Under the pieces are notes generated by a model that saw nothing but the letters and a program-made list of their open reading frames with translations, had not been told where the DNA came from and searched no databases. DNA of 27,598 bases, taken from contig PMBV01000192.1 in NCBI GenBank assembly GCA_003153055.1, positions 4,032-31,629 of the forward strand, written 5' to 3'. The translations under genes and the position numbers were made by a program. Numbering within the stretch: the first letter of the stretch is position 1; every line of letters starts with the position of its first letter. Origin of the DNA: Myxococcales bacterium (GTDB lineage Bacteria; Myxococcota; Myxococcia; Myxococcales; Myxococcaceae). Of this stretch, positions 8,434-18,447 are shown piece by piece.

Positions 8434-9486
8434 ATGACCCGCCGGACTCGTCGCACGTTGGCGTCTCCCCGTACTACCAGGGCGGCGCGCCCGGCAGCTC
8501 CACCGTCGCGAGAGTCGGGCAAGGCCCAGCTCGCCTGGGCTCGCCGGGTCCTGACGACCGAGGCCAAGGCCATCGCCTCGCTCGCGTCGAAGCTCGATCA
8601 GAGCTTCGTCGACGCCCTCGAGCTGCTTCACCGCGTGAAGGGGCGCATCATCGTCACCGGCATCGGCAAGCCGGGCTTCATCGCCCAGAAGCTGTCGGCG
8701 ACGCTGGCCTCGACCGGGCTCGCCTCGTTCTACCTGCACCCCGCCGAGGCAGCCCACGGCGATCTCGGGCGGGTCAGGCCCGATGACGTGGTGGTGGCGC
8801 TCTCGAACTCGGGGACGACCGACGAGGTGGTCCGGCTCCTCGTGCCGCTCAAGCGCCTCGGCGTGCCGCTGTTGGTGGTGACGGGCGATCGCGAGTCGGT
8901 GCTGGCCAAAGCGGCGGACATCGTGGTCGACATCGGCCAGCTCGACGAGGCCTGCCCGATGGGGTTGGTGCCCACCACGAGCTCAGCCGCGCTCCACGCC
9001 ATCACCGACGCGCTGGCGATGACGCTGGCCTGGCGGCGCGACTTCTCGGCGTCGCAGTACGCCCTGTACCACCCGGGGGGCAAGCTGGGCCGGAGCGTCC
9101 TCAAGGTGAAGGAGCTCATGCGCACCGCCGAGGCGAACCCGTTGGTGCGTGACGACGCCTCGCTGTCCGAGGTGGTGGTGGTGATGACCAACACCCCTGG
9201 GCGGCCGGGCGCGGCCAACGTGGTCGATGGCCGTGGCCGCCTGGTCGGCATCTTCACTGATGGAGACCTGAGGCGCCTGGCCGAGCGCAAGCGGCTCACG
9301 CTCGAGACGAAGGTGAAAGACGTGATGGCCCGGCACCCCAAGTGCGTAGGCCCCGACGAGCTGGTGTTGTCGGCCGCGGCCCAGATGCGCGAGGCGAGGG
9401 TCGATCAGCTGCCCGTCGTCGACGCCGAGGGCCACTCGGTGGGCTTGCTCGACGTGCAGGACATCTTGGCGGCCCGGCTGGTGTAG
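8434..9486 (+). CDS. kdsD: KpsF/GutQ/KdsD-family arabinose-5-phosphate isomerase (SIS + two CBS domains)
   Basis: The 350-residue protein (from the ATG at 8434) begins with a basic, low-complexity tail. A SIS domain follows (about 40-190), with TGIGKPGFIAQK (K79), the HPAEAAHGDLG loop and SNSGTTDEV, then two CBS domains (about 220-345; VRDDASLSEVVVVM, IFTDGDLRRL, LPVVDAEG). This is the standard KdsD/KpsF architecture. The enzyme converts ribulose-5-phosphate to arabinose-5-phosphate, the first step toward Kdo of lipopolysaccharide. No other Kdo gene is in the window. An in-frame GTG at 8404 is an alternative start; neither has a good ribosome site. A 13-codon open frame ends in an ATGA overlap with the ATG at 8434. 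Confidence 0.9.
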   Translation: MTRRTRRTLASPRTTRAARPAAPPSRESGKAQLAWARRVLTTEAKAIASLASKLDQSFVDALELLHRVKGRIIVTGIGKPGFIAQKLSATLASTGLASFYLHPAEAAHGDLGRVRPDDVVVALSNSGTTDEVVRLLVPLKRLGVPLLVVTGDRESVLAKAADIVVDIGQLDEACPMGLVPTTSSAALHAITDALAMTLAWRRDFSASQYALYHPGGKLGRSVLKVKELMRTAEANPLVRDDASLSEVVVVMTNTPGRPGAANVVDGRGRLVGIFTDGDLRRLAERKRLTLETKVKDVMARHPKCVGPDELVLSAAAQMREARVDQLPVVDAEGHSVGLLDVQDILAARLV

Positions 9487-9569
9487 TCGGTCAATTTCCT
9501 GACGCCGTCGGACACGCGATTCCGCGGCGGAGCCCCCCGTCGAGGCACACACTTCCCCTGGGGGGTGCG

Positions 9570-11009
9570 ATGCTGCGACAGCTCAGCCTGACGACTCGAG
9601 TGGTGGCGCTGGCGATGCTGATCTGCACCGTCTTCGTCGCCCTCATCTCGGGGCTCATCCTCCGATTCCGCGCCGAGCTCTTCGCGCGACAGGACGACGC
9701 CCCGAAGGCGGCGGTGGAGGCAGCCTCAAGCGTGGTGAACGGCTGGGTCGCGAAAGAAGTGAAGGGCACGCTGAGCAAGGAGGACGCCCAGCGAGGAGCC
9801 CTCGAGGCCCTGAAGTGGCTGCGCTTCAGCGGCGAGAACTACGTGTGGGTGAACGATCTCCAGCCCCGCATGGTGATGCACCCCTTCAAGCCCGAGCTCG
9901 ACGGGCAGGACCTCTCGACCTACACGGACCCCAGCGGCAAGCACCTGTTCCTCGAGATGGTCTCGGCGGTGAAGACCCCCGCCCAGGCGGGCTTCGTCGC
10001 GTACCAGTGGCCCAAACCGGGGAGTGACAAACCAGTCGGCAAGGTGTCGTACGTGAAGCTCATGCCGCGCTGGGGCTGGGTCCTCGGGGCGGGCGTCTAC
10101 ACCGACGACGTCGGCGCGGAGGTCGCCCGGGTGACCTGGCTCTTGACCGTGCTGGTGCTGGGAGCGGGCCTCGTCCTCGTCGTGCTCTCGTTCTGGCTGG
10201 CACGGATGCTCGGCCTGCCACTCCAGCGGGCCATCACCAGCCTGACCCAGGGCACGGCGCAGCTGCTCGACGCCTCCAACTCCGTCGCCTCCGTCTCGCA
10301 GGAGATCGCCTCGGGGGCCAAGGCCGAGGCCGGGGCGCTCAAGGAGTCGTCCCTCGCCATCACTCAGGTCAGCTCGACGACCGAGAACAACGCCAGGAGC
10401 GCCAACGACGCCCGGGGCCTCATCGTGGCCGCCGCCGCCTCGGTCGACCAGGCGAACCGCTCGATGGCGTCGATCGTCTCGCAGATGGCGAGGCTGGAGA
10501 CGCTCGGCAATGACACCGGGCGCATCGTCAAGACCATCGACGAGATCTCCTTTCAGACGAACCTCCTGGCGCTCAACGCCGCCGTGGAGGCAGCGCGGGC
10601 GGGAGACGCCGGAGCCGGCTTCGCTGTCGTGGCTGCCGAGGTGCGCACCCTCGCCCAGCGGGCAGCCGAGGCGGCCAAAACGACCGCCGACCTCATCGAG
10701 CAGACCGTGCACGGCATCGCCCAGGGCAAGAAGCTGGTGGAGCACACCAACCAGGACTTCGATCGAGTGACCGGGGCCATTCACTCGGTGTCCGAGCTGA
10801 TGTCGTCGATCTCCACTGCCTCGGGTCGGCAGGCCACCGGCATCAAAGACGTCTCCGCGGCCATGGTGCTGCTCGACCAGACGACGCACCAGAACGCCTC
10901 CAGCGCCGTGCAGATCGCCGAGTCGGCGACCAGGCTCAACCGGGAGGCCCAGGCGCTGCGAGTGGTCGTGGCCGATATCGAGACGCTCGTCCGCGGGCAG
11001 GTGAGCTGA
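9570..11009 (+). CDS. Methyl-accepting chemotaxis protein with single Cache (sCache_2) sensor
   Basis: The protein has 479 residues from the ATG at 9570, just after a G-rich ribosome site. Helix 1 is at about 10-32. An extracytoplasmic sCache_2-type domain follows (about 40-180; ENYVWVNDLQPRMVMHP, DGQDLSTYTDPSGKHLFLEM, YQWPKPGSDKPVGKVSYVKL, WGWVLGAGVYTDDV). Helix 2 is at about 188-212. The signalling domain carries the conserved hairpin tip DEISFQTNLLALNAAVEAAR followed by AGFAVVAAEVRTLAQRAAEAA. A HAMP domain between helix 2 and the signalling coil is not obvious. sCache_2 domains commonly bind small organic acids. The receptor would signal through CheW/CheA, none of which is in the window. 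No C-terminal CheR-docking pentapeptide is seen. Confidence 0.95.
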   Translation: MLRQLSLTTRVVALAMLICTVFVALISGLILRFRAELFARQDDAPKAAVEAASSVVNGWVAKEVKGTLSKEDAQRGALEALKWLRFSGENYVWVNDLQPRMVMHPFKPELDGQDLSTYTDPSGKHLFLEMVSAVKTPAQAGFVAYQWPKPGSDKPVGKVSYVKLMPRWGWVLGAGVYTDDVGAEVARVTWLLTVLVLGAGLVLVVLSFWLARMLGLPLQRAITSLTQGTAQLLDASNSVASVSQEIASGAKAEAGALKESSLAITQVSSTTENNARSANDARGLIVAAAASVDQANRSMASIVSQMARLETLGNDTGRIVKTIDEISFQTNLLALNAAVEAARAGDAGAGFAVVAAEVRTLAQRAAEAAKTTADLIEQTVHGIAQGKKLVEHTNQDFDRVTGAIHSVSELMSSISTASGRQATGIKDVSAAMVLLDQTTHQNASSAVQIAESATRLNREAQALRVVVADIETLVRGQVS

Positions 11010-11055
11010 CCCACGGCCCCGAAGTCTCCGGCCACTGGCACGAATGAATCGAATC

Positions 11056-11214
11056 GGCTCGAGGCATGGGTCGGGGCTGGGGAGTCGGGGGCTGGGCGAG
11101 CACCCCGAGCCCCTCGTCCGGCCGGTCCAGTGGCCTGAGGCCTGTGGCCATTCACCTGTGCCGACCACGCACTCGCGCCAACCGCCCGCCTCAAGGCCTG
11201 CTCGCTGGCGCGCG
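11056..11214 (+). repeat. Diverged direct repeat, copy A
   Basis: It begins CGGCTCGAGGCATGGGTCG, then GCGAGCACCCCGAGCCCCTCG, and later CCTCAAGGCCTGCTCGC (11189 on). The same three blocks occur in the same order about 1.01-1.06 kb downstream, with indels between them. Boundaries are approximate. Confidence 0.5.
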
Positions 11215-11672
11215 CGCCGGGCCCAGTATCTCGACCCGCGGCATCGCGAGCCAGACCGCAACCCTCCTCCGGATGCCGCGACCTCATCGCCCGCTCCCCA
11301 CGGGACACCACCGCAGGGACCCTCATTTTGGACCCGACGCTTGGATCGAACCGGTCGACGCACGGGCCGGGTGGAACGTCGACCCTCGTCGGGCTCGGGG
11401 GCGGCGGCCTGGGCGAGGAGAGCCTTCTCATCCGAGCGGTGAAGGTCCACCGAGACAATACCCATACGGACCCGGAGACGAGTGGAGCAGGTCGCGCCAG
11501 CTGGGCGCGCACTGGAGCCATCCGGTCCCCGCCGCGTTCTGCGAACGAGTCTCTGCACGGAAGAAGGAAGCCTGGTTCTCCTGGGCCAGCCCAAGAGCAA
11601 CGGGAGAAACCATGCCTCGAGCAACCACAGTCCACACCAAGTCGTCCTCGGGGCCTGGTCACTCCCCAGCCC

Positions 11673-11710
11673 TGTCATCACGGTGTACCGTTTTGTACAC
11701 CGTGATGACA
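11673..11710. repeat. Perfect 16-bp inverted repeat with 6-base loop
   Basis: The arm TGTCATCACGGTGTAC (11673-11688) is the exact reverse complement of GTACACCGTGATGACA (11695-11710), around the loop CGTTTT. No T-tract follows on either strand, so a classical terminator is unlikely. The inner GGTGTAC/GTACACC resembles operators of TetR-type repressors. An ATG in each arm opens a divergent frame, but neither frame continues as a recognisable protein. Confidence 0.85.
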
Positions 11711-11946
11711 CGCTCGGAGACCCGTGCCTCCCCCAGCCACCGCTCGCGGCCCAACATGAGAGGGCATCGGCTCATCCCGACGTGCGCGAAAGCCAGCGGC
11801 GGAGGGGCTATCGGCGAAGGTGGGGGTGGCGGGCTGACTTCAACTCACCGCGACATCGGCTCGAACCACAACACATGCAAGTCGAGGTCGAGGACCAGCT
11901 CGTCGATGGAGTCGACCGCCACTTCCTCACCCGCCCAGCGCTGGAC

Positions 11947-11973
11947 CCGAATGGAAGTCGCTCTTCCATTTGG
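11947..11973. repeat. Small hairpin AATGGAAG-N5-CTTCCATT
   Basis: AATGGAAG (11950-11957) and CTTCCATT (11963-11970) pair perfectly around TCGCT. Three more base pairs, one of them G-T, extend the stem outward. There is no T-tract. It lies in the gene-free region and may be part of a structured RNA. Confidence 0.6.
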
Positions 11974-12069
11974 CCCTTACCCCTGCGAGCCACGGACCTC
12001 GCGTCGAGGGTCGAGCCGCTGGGGATGCGGCGTTGGGAGTGGGCACCGGTACCGTGGGGGCACGGGAGC

Positions 12070-12282
12070 GGCTCGAGGCAGGGGTCGACTGGAGAGGCTC
12101 GGAGGCCCTGAGCGAGCAGCACGAGCCCCTCGGCCGGTCAGGTCGAGTGCTCCATGGCCGGAAGCTTCTCACGCGTGCTCACCGAGGTCTCGGGTCGAGG
12201 GGCTGGCCAGACGGCCTCTGTGGTTGGACAGCAGCCCCGCCCTCGCACCTCAAGGCGTGCTCGCCGCTCGGCGCCCGCTGGC
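12070..12282 (+). repeat. Diverged direct repeat, copy B
   Basis: It begins CGGCTCGAGGCAGGGGTCG, one base different from copy A over 19. GCGAGCAGCACGAGCCCCTCG follows, then CCTCAAGGCGTGCTCGC (12248 on). Block spacing differs from copy A by about 45 bases, so the two copies have diverged by indels as well as substitutions. Boundaries are approximate. Confidence 0.5.
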
Positions 12283-12588
12283 GAGTTTCGCCCCTCGTGG
12301 GAAGAGTGGCCCGTCATCGAGGTCGTTGCCGAGGTTCAGAGACCCCAGCTTGCCGTGCGTAGAGAAGGGCCGGATGAGGCTCCTGCGAGCCCTGGAGCTG
12401 GCCGTGACCAACTCCGGGGCTTGTCGAGCATCGGGTGAAGGCGGCCTCTGAACGACCAGCCAGTGGTCCGGCGACTCCTCGGTCGACCGCATTTCGGCAA
12501 CGGCCCAGCAAGCCAGCTCCAGCTCCAGCCCCTCAGAGCGGGGTTTGGGCGGTTCGCTCGGGCTTGCCCAACCAGCCGAGGTGGGGTT

Positions 12589-15156
12589 GTGTGCCTGCCG
12601 TTGCGATCCACCATCCTCATACTGCTCGCCGCGCTGGGCGCCTCGGCCCAGACGCTCACCAAGGCGCCTACCCTTCAGGGAGCTCCCCGGCCCATCGTCT
12701 GGGGAGACGGCGGCACGGTGGTGCTCACGCTGGAGCTGGCTCGAGACGGTCACCTCGAGCGCCTGCAGGTGACGCGCAGCGCCGGACCCGAGCTCGACCG
12801 ACTCGCCCTCGAGTTCGCCCGTGGCCTCACCTTCACCCCGGCCGAGGTCGACGGTGAGCCAGCGCCGGTGCGAGTCGACTTCGAGGTGTCGATCGCCGCA
12901 GTGGTCGACGGCGGTTCCCCCTCGGAGGCTATCGACGGAGGCGCTCCGGGCATCACCCTCGAAGGCACCCTCGCGGTGGCCGGGACGCGGGAGCCTGCCG
13001 CGGGAGCGCTGGTGACCGCCGGGGCCCAGACCGTGACGAGCGACGAACAGGGGCACTTCGCCCTGGTCGACCTGCCCCCTGGCCCAGTGCCGGTGGCCGT
13101 CTCGGCGCCCGGCTTCGCGCCCTTCGAGAGCACCGAGCAGCTCGTCACCGGAGAGCACACGGTGGTTCGCTACTTCCTCGAGGCGGTGACGGCCCGGGCC
13201 GAGACGGTCGTTCACGGGGCGCGGGCGCGACGCGAAGTCTCTCAGGTGCGCCTCGACCGTGACGAGCTCTCTCACGTCGCCGGGACTTCGGGTGACGCCT
13301 TCAAGGTCCTCGTGAGCCTCCCGTCGGTAGCCCGGCCGGCCCTCGGCTCCAGCGCCCTCGTCATCCGAGGCTCCAAGGCCTGGGACTCGAGGGTCTACGT
13401 CGACGACATTCAGGTGCCCCAGCTCTTCCACTTCGCCGGCCTCTCCGCCACGTTCAACGGGGCCAACGTCGAGCGCCTCACCTTCCAGCCAGGAAACTTC
13501 GGGGTCGGCTTCGGCCGCGCCATCGGAGGCCTGGTGGTGGCCGACACGCGCCAGCCCTCGCACTCGGGCTATCACGGCTCCATCGAGCTCTCGGTCTTCG
13601 ACGTGTCGGCGCTGGTCGAAGGCCCCATCACCGCGGAGTGGGCGTTCTCGGCCAGCGCCCATCGAGGCCTCATCGACCTCGTCCTCCCCCCGGTGCTGGC
13701 GGCGGCCGGGCCCGGCGCAGTGGGCTTCTCGCTGGCGCCCCAGTCCTACGACTACCAACTGAGGGCTGAGCGAGGACAGCCCGGCAAGGACCGCACCTTC
13801 CTCGCCCTCTACGGGTCGAGCGACCGCTACGAGTTCCTCGCTCCGAACTACTTCCTCGACGTCAACGCCGAGGGGAACCAGGGCACCAGCGGCAACTCGG
13901 TGATGTACCACCGGCTGGTCCTGGGGCTCGATCGCCGGCTCGGCCCTCGCGTCACCTTCACCTCTCGCAACGCCGTCGGGTTCGATCGCACCGAGGCGCT
14001 GGGAGGCGCCACCAACGTCTTCTACCGCACGAGCCAGGTCCCCATTCAGCTCCGGGAGCGCTTCGAGCTCGCCATCGACGAGGTGCACCTCAAGGTGACC
14101 TTCGGCCTCGACGCGGCCGTGACGCCCACCCGGCTCGAGGCCCAGACGCCCCCGCCATTCAAACCCAACCAGGTGCCCGACCCGTACATCGAGCGCCACC
14201 TCCTCGCCGAGACCTCGACCCAGGTGCACGTCGAGCCGGCCCTCTTCCTCGAGGCGAGCTGGCAACCCTGGCAGAGCCTCTCCATCGTCGCTGGCGTGCG
14301 GGGCGACTACCAGTCGGTGATGGGTGATGCCTGGGTCGACCCCCGGCTCTCGGTGCTCTTCACGCCCGCCCCGTGGGTCACCGTGAAGGCCCAGGCAGGG
14401 CTCTACCACCAACCGCCAGACTACCGGGTGGGCCAGCTCTCACCGACGTTCGGCAACCCAGACCTTCTGCCCGAAGGGGCACGTCACTTCATGGTGGGAG
14501 CCGAGGGGCGACTCTTCGAGAACCTCTCCGTCGACGTACAGGGTTGGTACAAGGACCTCTTCCAGCAAGCGCGCCAGGTCCTCACTGGCGGGCTGGGCTC
14601 CGACGTCAACGTCCCCGGCGCGGCATCGCGCTTCGCCAGCACAGGCACCGGCCGGGCCTTCGGTGCCGACGTGCTGGTCCGTTGGCGCTGGCCGAGCTTC
14701 TTTGGCTGGGTGGCCTATTCGCTGTCACGGGTCGAGCGCGAGGCCTTCGTGGGGCCGGGCTCCACCCTGGCGGCGCTCGACCAGCCGCACAACCTCATCG
14801 TGGTGGCGAGCGTGCGGTTGCCCTGGAACCTGCAAGTGGGTGGGCGGTTTCGTTTCGCCTCGGGAGCCCTGGTCACCCCCGTCGTGGCCTCCCTGTTCGA
14901 CAACAACGGCAACTACTACTACCCGCTCCCAGGCCAGCCATGGAGCACCCGGCTCCCCGACTTCTTCCAGCTCGACGTGCGCCTCGACAAGCGCTTCGTC
15001 TTCTCCACCTGGACCCTGGCGGTCTTCGTCGATGTCCAGAACGTCACCAACCAGCAGAACGCCGAGGGGCAGCTGTACAATTACAACTACACCCAGCACG
15101 CCTACGTGTATGGCATACCCATCTTGCCATCGCTGGGCCTGAGAGGAGAGTGGTGA
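12589..15156 (+). CDS. TonB-dependent outer-membrane receptor with N-terminal TonB-like domain
   Basis: The protein has 855 residues from a GTG at 12589, which has GAGG seven bases upstream and gives a clean signal peptide (LRSTILILLAALGASAQ). Three parts precede the barrel: a TonB C-terminal-like domain (about 40-105; VVLTLELARDGHLERLQVTR, ALEFARGLTFTPAEVDG), a carboxypeptidase-regulatory-like beta-sandwich (about 120-200), and a plug (about 215-330; ALVIRGSKAWDSRVYVDDIQ, GFGRAIGGLVVADTR). The beta-barrel fills the rest, with typical motifs (GNPDLLPEGARHFMVGAEGR, FASTGTGRAFGADVLVRW, LPDFFQLDVRLDKRF). Such receptors import chelated metals, vitamins or glycans using TonB energy. The ligand is unknown. 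Its stop overlaps the start of the lipoprotein gene (TGATG), so the two are translationally coupled. Confidence 0.92.
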   Translation: MCLPLRSTILILLAALGASAQTLTKAPTLQGAPRPIVWGDGGTVVLTLELARDGHLERLQVTRSAGPELDRLALEFARGLTFTPAEVDGEPAPVRVDFEVSIAAVVDGGSPSEAIDGGAPGITLEGTLAVAGTREPAAGALVTAGAQTVTSDEQGHFALVDLPPGPVPVAVSAPGFAPFESTEQLVTGEHTVVRYFLEAVTARAETVVHGARARREVSQVRLDRDELSHVAGTSGDAFKVLVSLPSVARPALGSSALVIRGSKAWDSRVYVDDIQVPQLFHFAGLSATFNGANVERLTFQPGNFGVGFGRAIGGLVVADTRQPSHSGYHGSIELSVFDVSALVEGPITAEWAFSASAHRGLIDLVLPPVLAAAGPGAVGFSLAPQSYDYQLRAERGQPGKDRTFLALYGSSDRYEFLAPNYFLDVNAEGNQGTSGNSVMYHRLVLGLDRRLGPRVTFTSRNAVGFDRTEALGGATNVFYRTSQVPIQLRERFELAIDEVHLKVTFGLDAAVTPTRLEAQTPPPFKPNQVPDPYIERHLLAETSTQVHVEPALFLEASWQPWQSLSIVAGVRGDYQSVMGDAWVDPRLSVLFTPAPWVTVKAQAGLYHQPPDYRVGQLSPTFGNPDLLPEGARHFMVGAEGRLFENLSVDVQGWYKDLFQQARQVLTGGLGSDVNVPGAASRFASTGTGRAFGADVLVRWRWPSFFGWVAYSLSRVEREAFVGPGSTLAALDQPHNLIVVASVRLPWNLQVGGRFRFASGALVTPVVASLFDNNGNYYYPLPGQPWSTRLPDFFQLDVRLDKRFVFSTWTLAVFVDVQNVTNQQNAEGQLYNYNYTQHAYVYGIPILPSLGLRGEW

Positions 15157-16325
15157 TGCGCCCCATCTTCCTCGCCGTGCCGCTGTTGGCCTGCGGGAGC
15201 CAGTTTCACCCTGAGACGCTGGTCGACTCGATGCGAGTGCTGTCGGTGGTGGCCGAGCCGCCGGAGATCGCCCCTGGTGGCTCGACGACCCTCGACGCCT
15301 TGGAGCTGGACCCCTCGCGGCCGGGAGGCGGCACTTCCATCTTCTGGCTGGGCTGCGACCCCGACCCGGTGGACTTCAACCGGAGCACCTGCGCCGACGT
15401 CAGCGCGCTGCTCAAGCCGAGCACCTTCGCCGCGCTCCCGCCCGACCTCACCTTGCTTGGCTTCGGGACGCCCGTGCACTTCTCGACCAAGAAGAGCCTG
15501 TTCGACCCTCTGGCCGCCGATGACCCGGTGCGCACCAACGGCACGTCGGGGCCGGTGCTGCTGGTCGCCGTGCAGGCAGAGGTCACCGCTACGACTTCGC
15601 TCGCCGACCTGCGCACGCTGTTCGGCCAAATGGAGCGTGGTGAGGTGGCCTCGGTGCTCGCCTTGACGCGAGTGCTCATCTCCGAGCGGCCCCAGCGCAA
15701 CACCAACCCCCGCCTCTCGGGCCTCACGGTCGACGGGGTGCCCTTGCCACCGGGCGCTCGGGTGCAGGTCCCCGAGGGCGGGCGGGTGGCGCTCCGCGTC
15801 GAGGCACTCCCCGACGCGCGGGAGTCGTACACCCTGATGCTCCCCAGCGGCCCCGTGACCCAGACCGAGCGGCTGGTGGCCTCGTGGTATTCCAGCGCCG
15901 GCCGCTTCACCCTTCCCCGCGTCGATCTCGACGGCTCCGACGACACCCGCTTCGTCGGGCCAGGGGGCTCGGCGGACGATCCCGTGCCGCCCCGACGCTT
16001 CGGCACCATCTGGATCGTCCTCCGCGACGATCGCGGAGGTGAGCAGTACCAGACGGTTCCCTTCTATGTCTGTGATGACTCCCCGGCACCCCAGGTGACG
16101 GCGGTGAGTCAGCCGTCCGCGAACCTGGTGACGTTGGCTGGTCAGCACCTGGACTCGTTGCTCGACGTCGAGGTGGGGCCGACCATTCTCGAGCGAACGA
16201 GCTACGACCCGAGCCGAGGCACCTTCTCCGGTGAGCTCACGACCCCCGCGGGTACCTGGCCGGTCTGGGCCCGCTCGAAGAGTTGCGGACGCATCGCCAC
16301 GGGATTCAGTGTCGAGGTGCCATGA
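15156..16325 (+). CDS. Lipoprotein coupled to the TonB-dependent receptor, function unknown
   Basis: The 389-residue protein starts at the ATG overlapping the receptor stop. Its first 16 residues (MRPIFLAVPLLACGSQ) form a short lipoprotein signal with the lipobox LLAC-G, so the mature protein should be lipid-anchored at Cys13. The rest is beta-rich with no domain I can name with confidence: an Ig-like start (VVAEPPEIAPGGSTTLDALE), a central region with FWLGCDPDP and FNRSTCADV, a later sandwich (GARVQVPEGGRVALRVEAL, WYSSAGRFTLPRVDLDG) and a C-terminal IPT-like segment (QVTAVSQPSANLVTLAGQHL). The tight coupling suggests a surface or periplasmic partner of the receptor, possibly in substrate capture. 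That role is inferred from position only. Confidence 0.85.
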   Translation: MRPIFLAVPLLACGSQFHPETLVDSMRVLSVVAEPPEIAPGGSTTLDALELDPSRPGGGTSIFWLGCDPDPVDFNRSTCADVSALLKPSTFAALPPDLTLLGFGTPVHFSTKKSLFDPLAADDPVRTNGTSGPVLLVAVQAEVTATTSLADLRTLFGQMERGEVASVLALTRVLISERPQRNTNPRLSGLTVDGVPLPPGARVQVPEGGRVALRVEALPDARESYTLMLPSGPVTQTERLVASWYSSAGRFTLPRVDLDGSDDTRFVGPGGSADDPVPPRRFGTIWIVLRDDRGGEQYQTVPFYVCDDSPAPQVTAVSQPSANLVTLAGQHLDSLLDVEVGPTILERTSYDPSRGTFSGELTTPAGTWPVWARSKSCGRIATGFSVEVP

Positions 16326-16457
16326 CGAGAACACCTGTTCAGCGAAACCAACGAAGGCGGTTTGCCAAAGACCGTTGGAGGAGGCCCGCCCCTCCGAGTA
16401 TGAGAGCTGGAAAAGGGTGACACGAAGGAGCATGAGGGTGGGGGCGATACGCACCAG

Positions 16458-18431
<1,974 letters not shown>

Positions 18432-18447
18432 CGCGGAGCCGCTGAGC

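Larger units (their letters stand above)
11010..12588. other. 1.58-kb region with no convincing gene
   Basis: Open frames here (for example 11066-12451 on +, 10781-11662 on -) are Arg/Pro/Ser/Gly-rich, show no recognisable domain and look like chance frames in GC-rich DNA. The region contains a perfect 16-bp inverted repeat, an 8-11-bp hairpin and two diverged copies of a roughly 200-bp sequence. It could be decayed mobile DNA, an RNA gene or a regulatory region for the receptor gene downstream. Confidence 0.6.

Noticed and set aside
9342..9569. 76-codon N-terminal extension of the chemoreceptor frame
   Set aside because: It overlaps the kdsD-type gene out of frame; the ATG at 9570 has a ribosome site and begins the first membrane helix.
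10781..11662. 293-residue - strand open frame overlapping the chemoreceptor 3' end
   Set aside because: No domain and its end is antisense to the conserved chemoreceptor coding sequence.
11673..11710. Perfect inverted repeat as an intrinsic terminator
   Set aside because: No T-tract on either strand, and it is over 650 bp from the nearest upstream stop codon.
11066..12451. 461-residue + strand open frame in the gene-free region
   Set aside because: No recognisable domain, Ser/Arg/Pro-rich, no ribosome site, and it crosses the inverted repeat and both diverged repeats.
16322..16420. Short + strand open frame overlapping the lipoprotein stop (about 32 residues)
   Set aside because: Arg-rich, no ribosome site, no recognisable feature; probably a chance frame.
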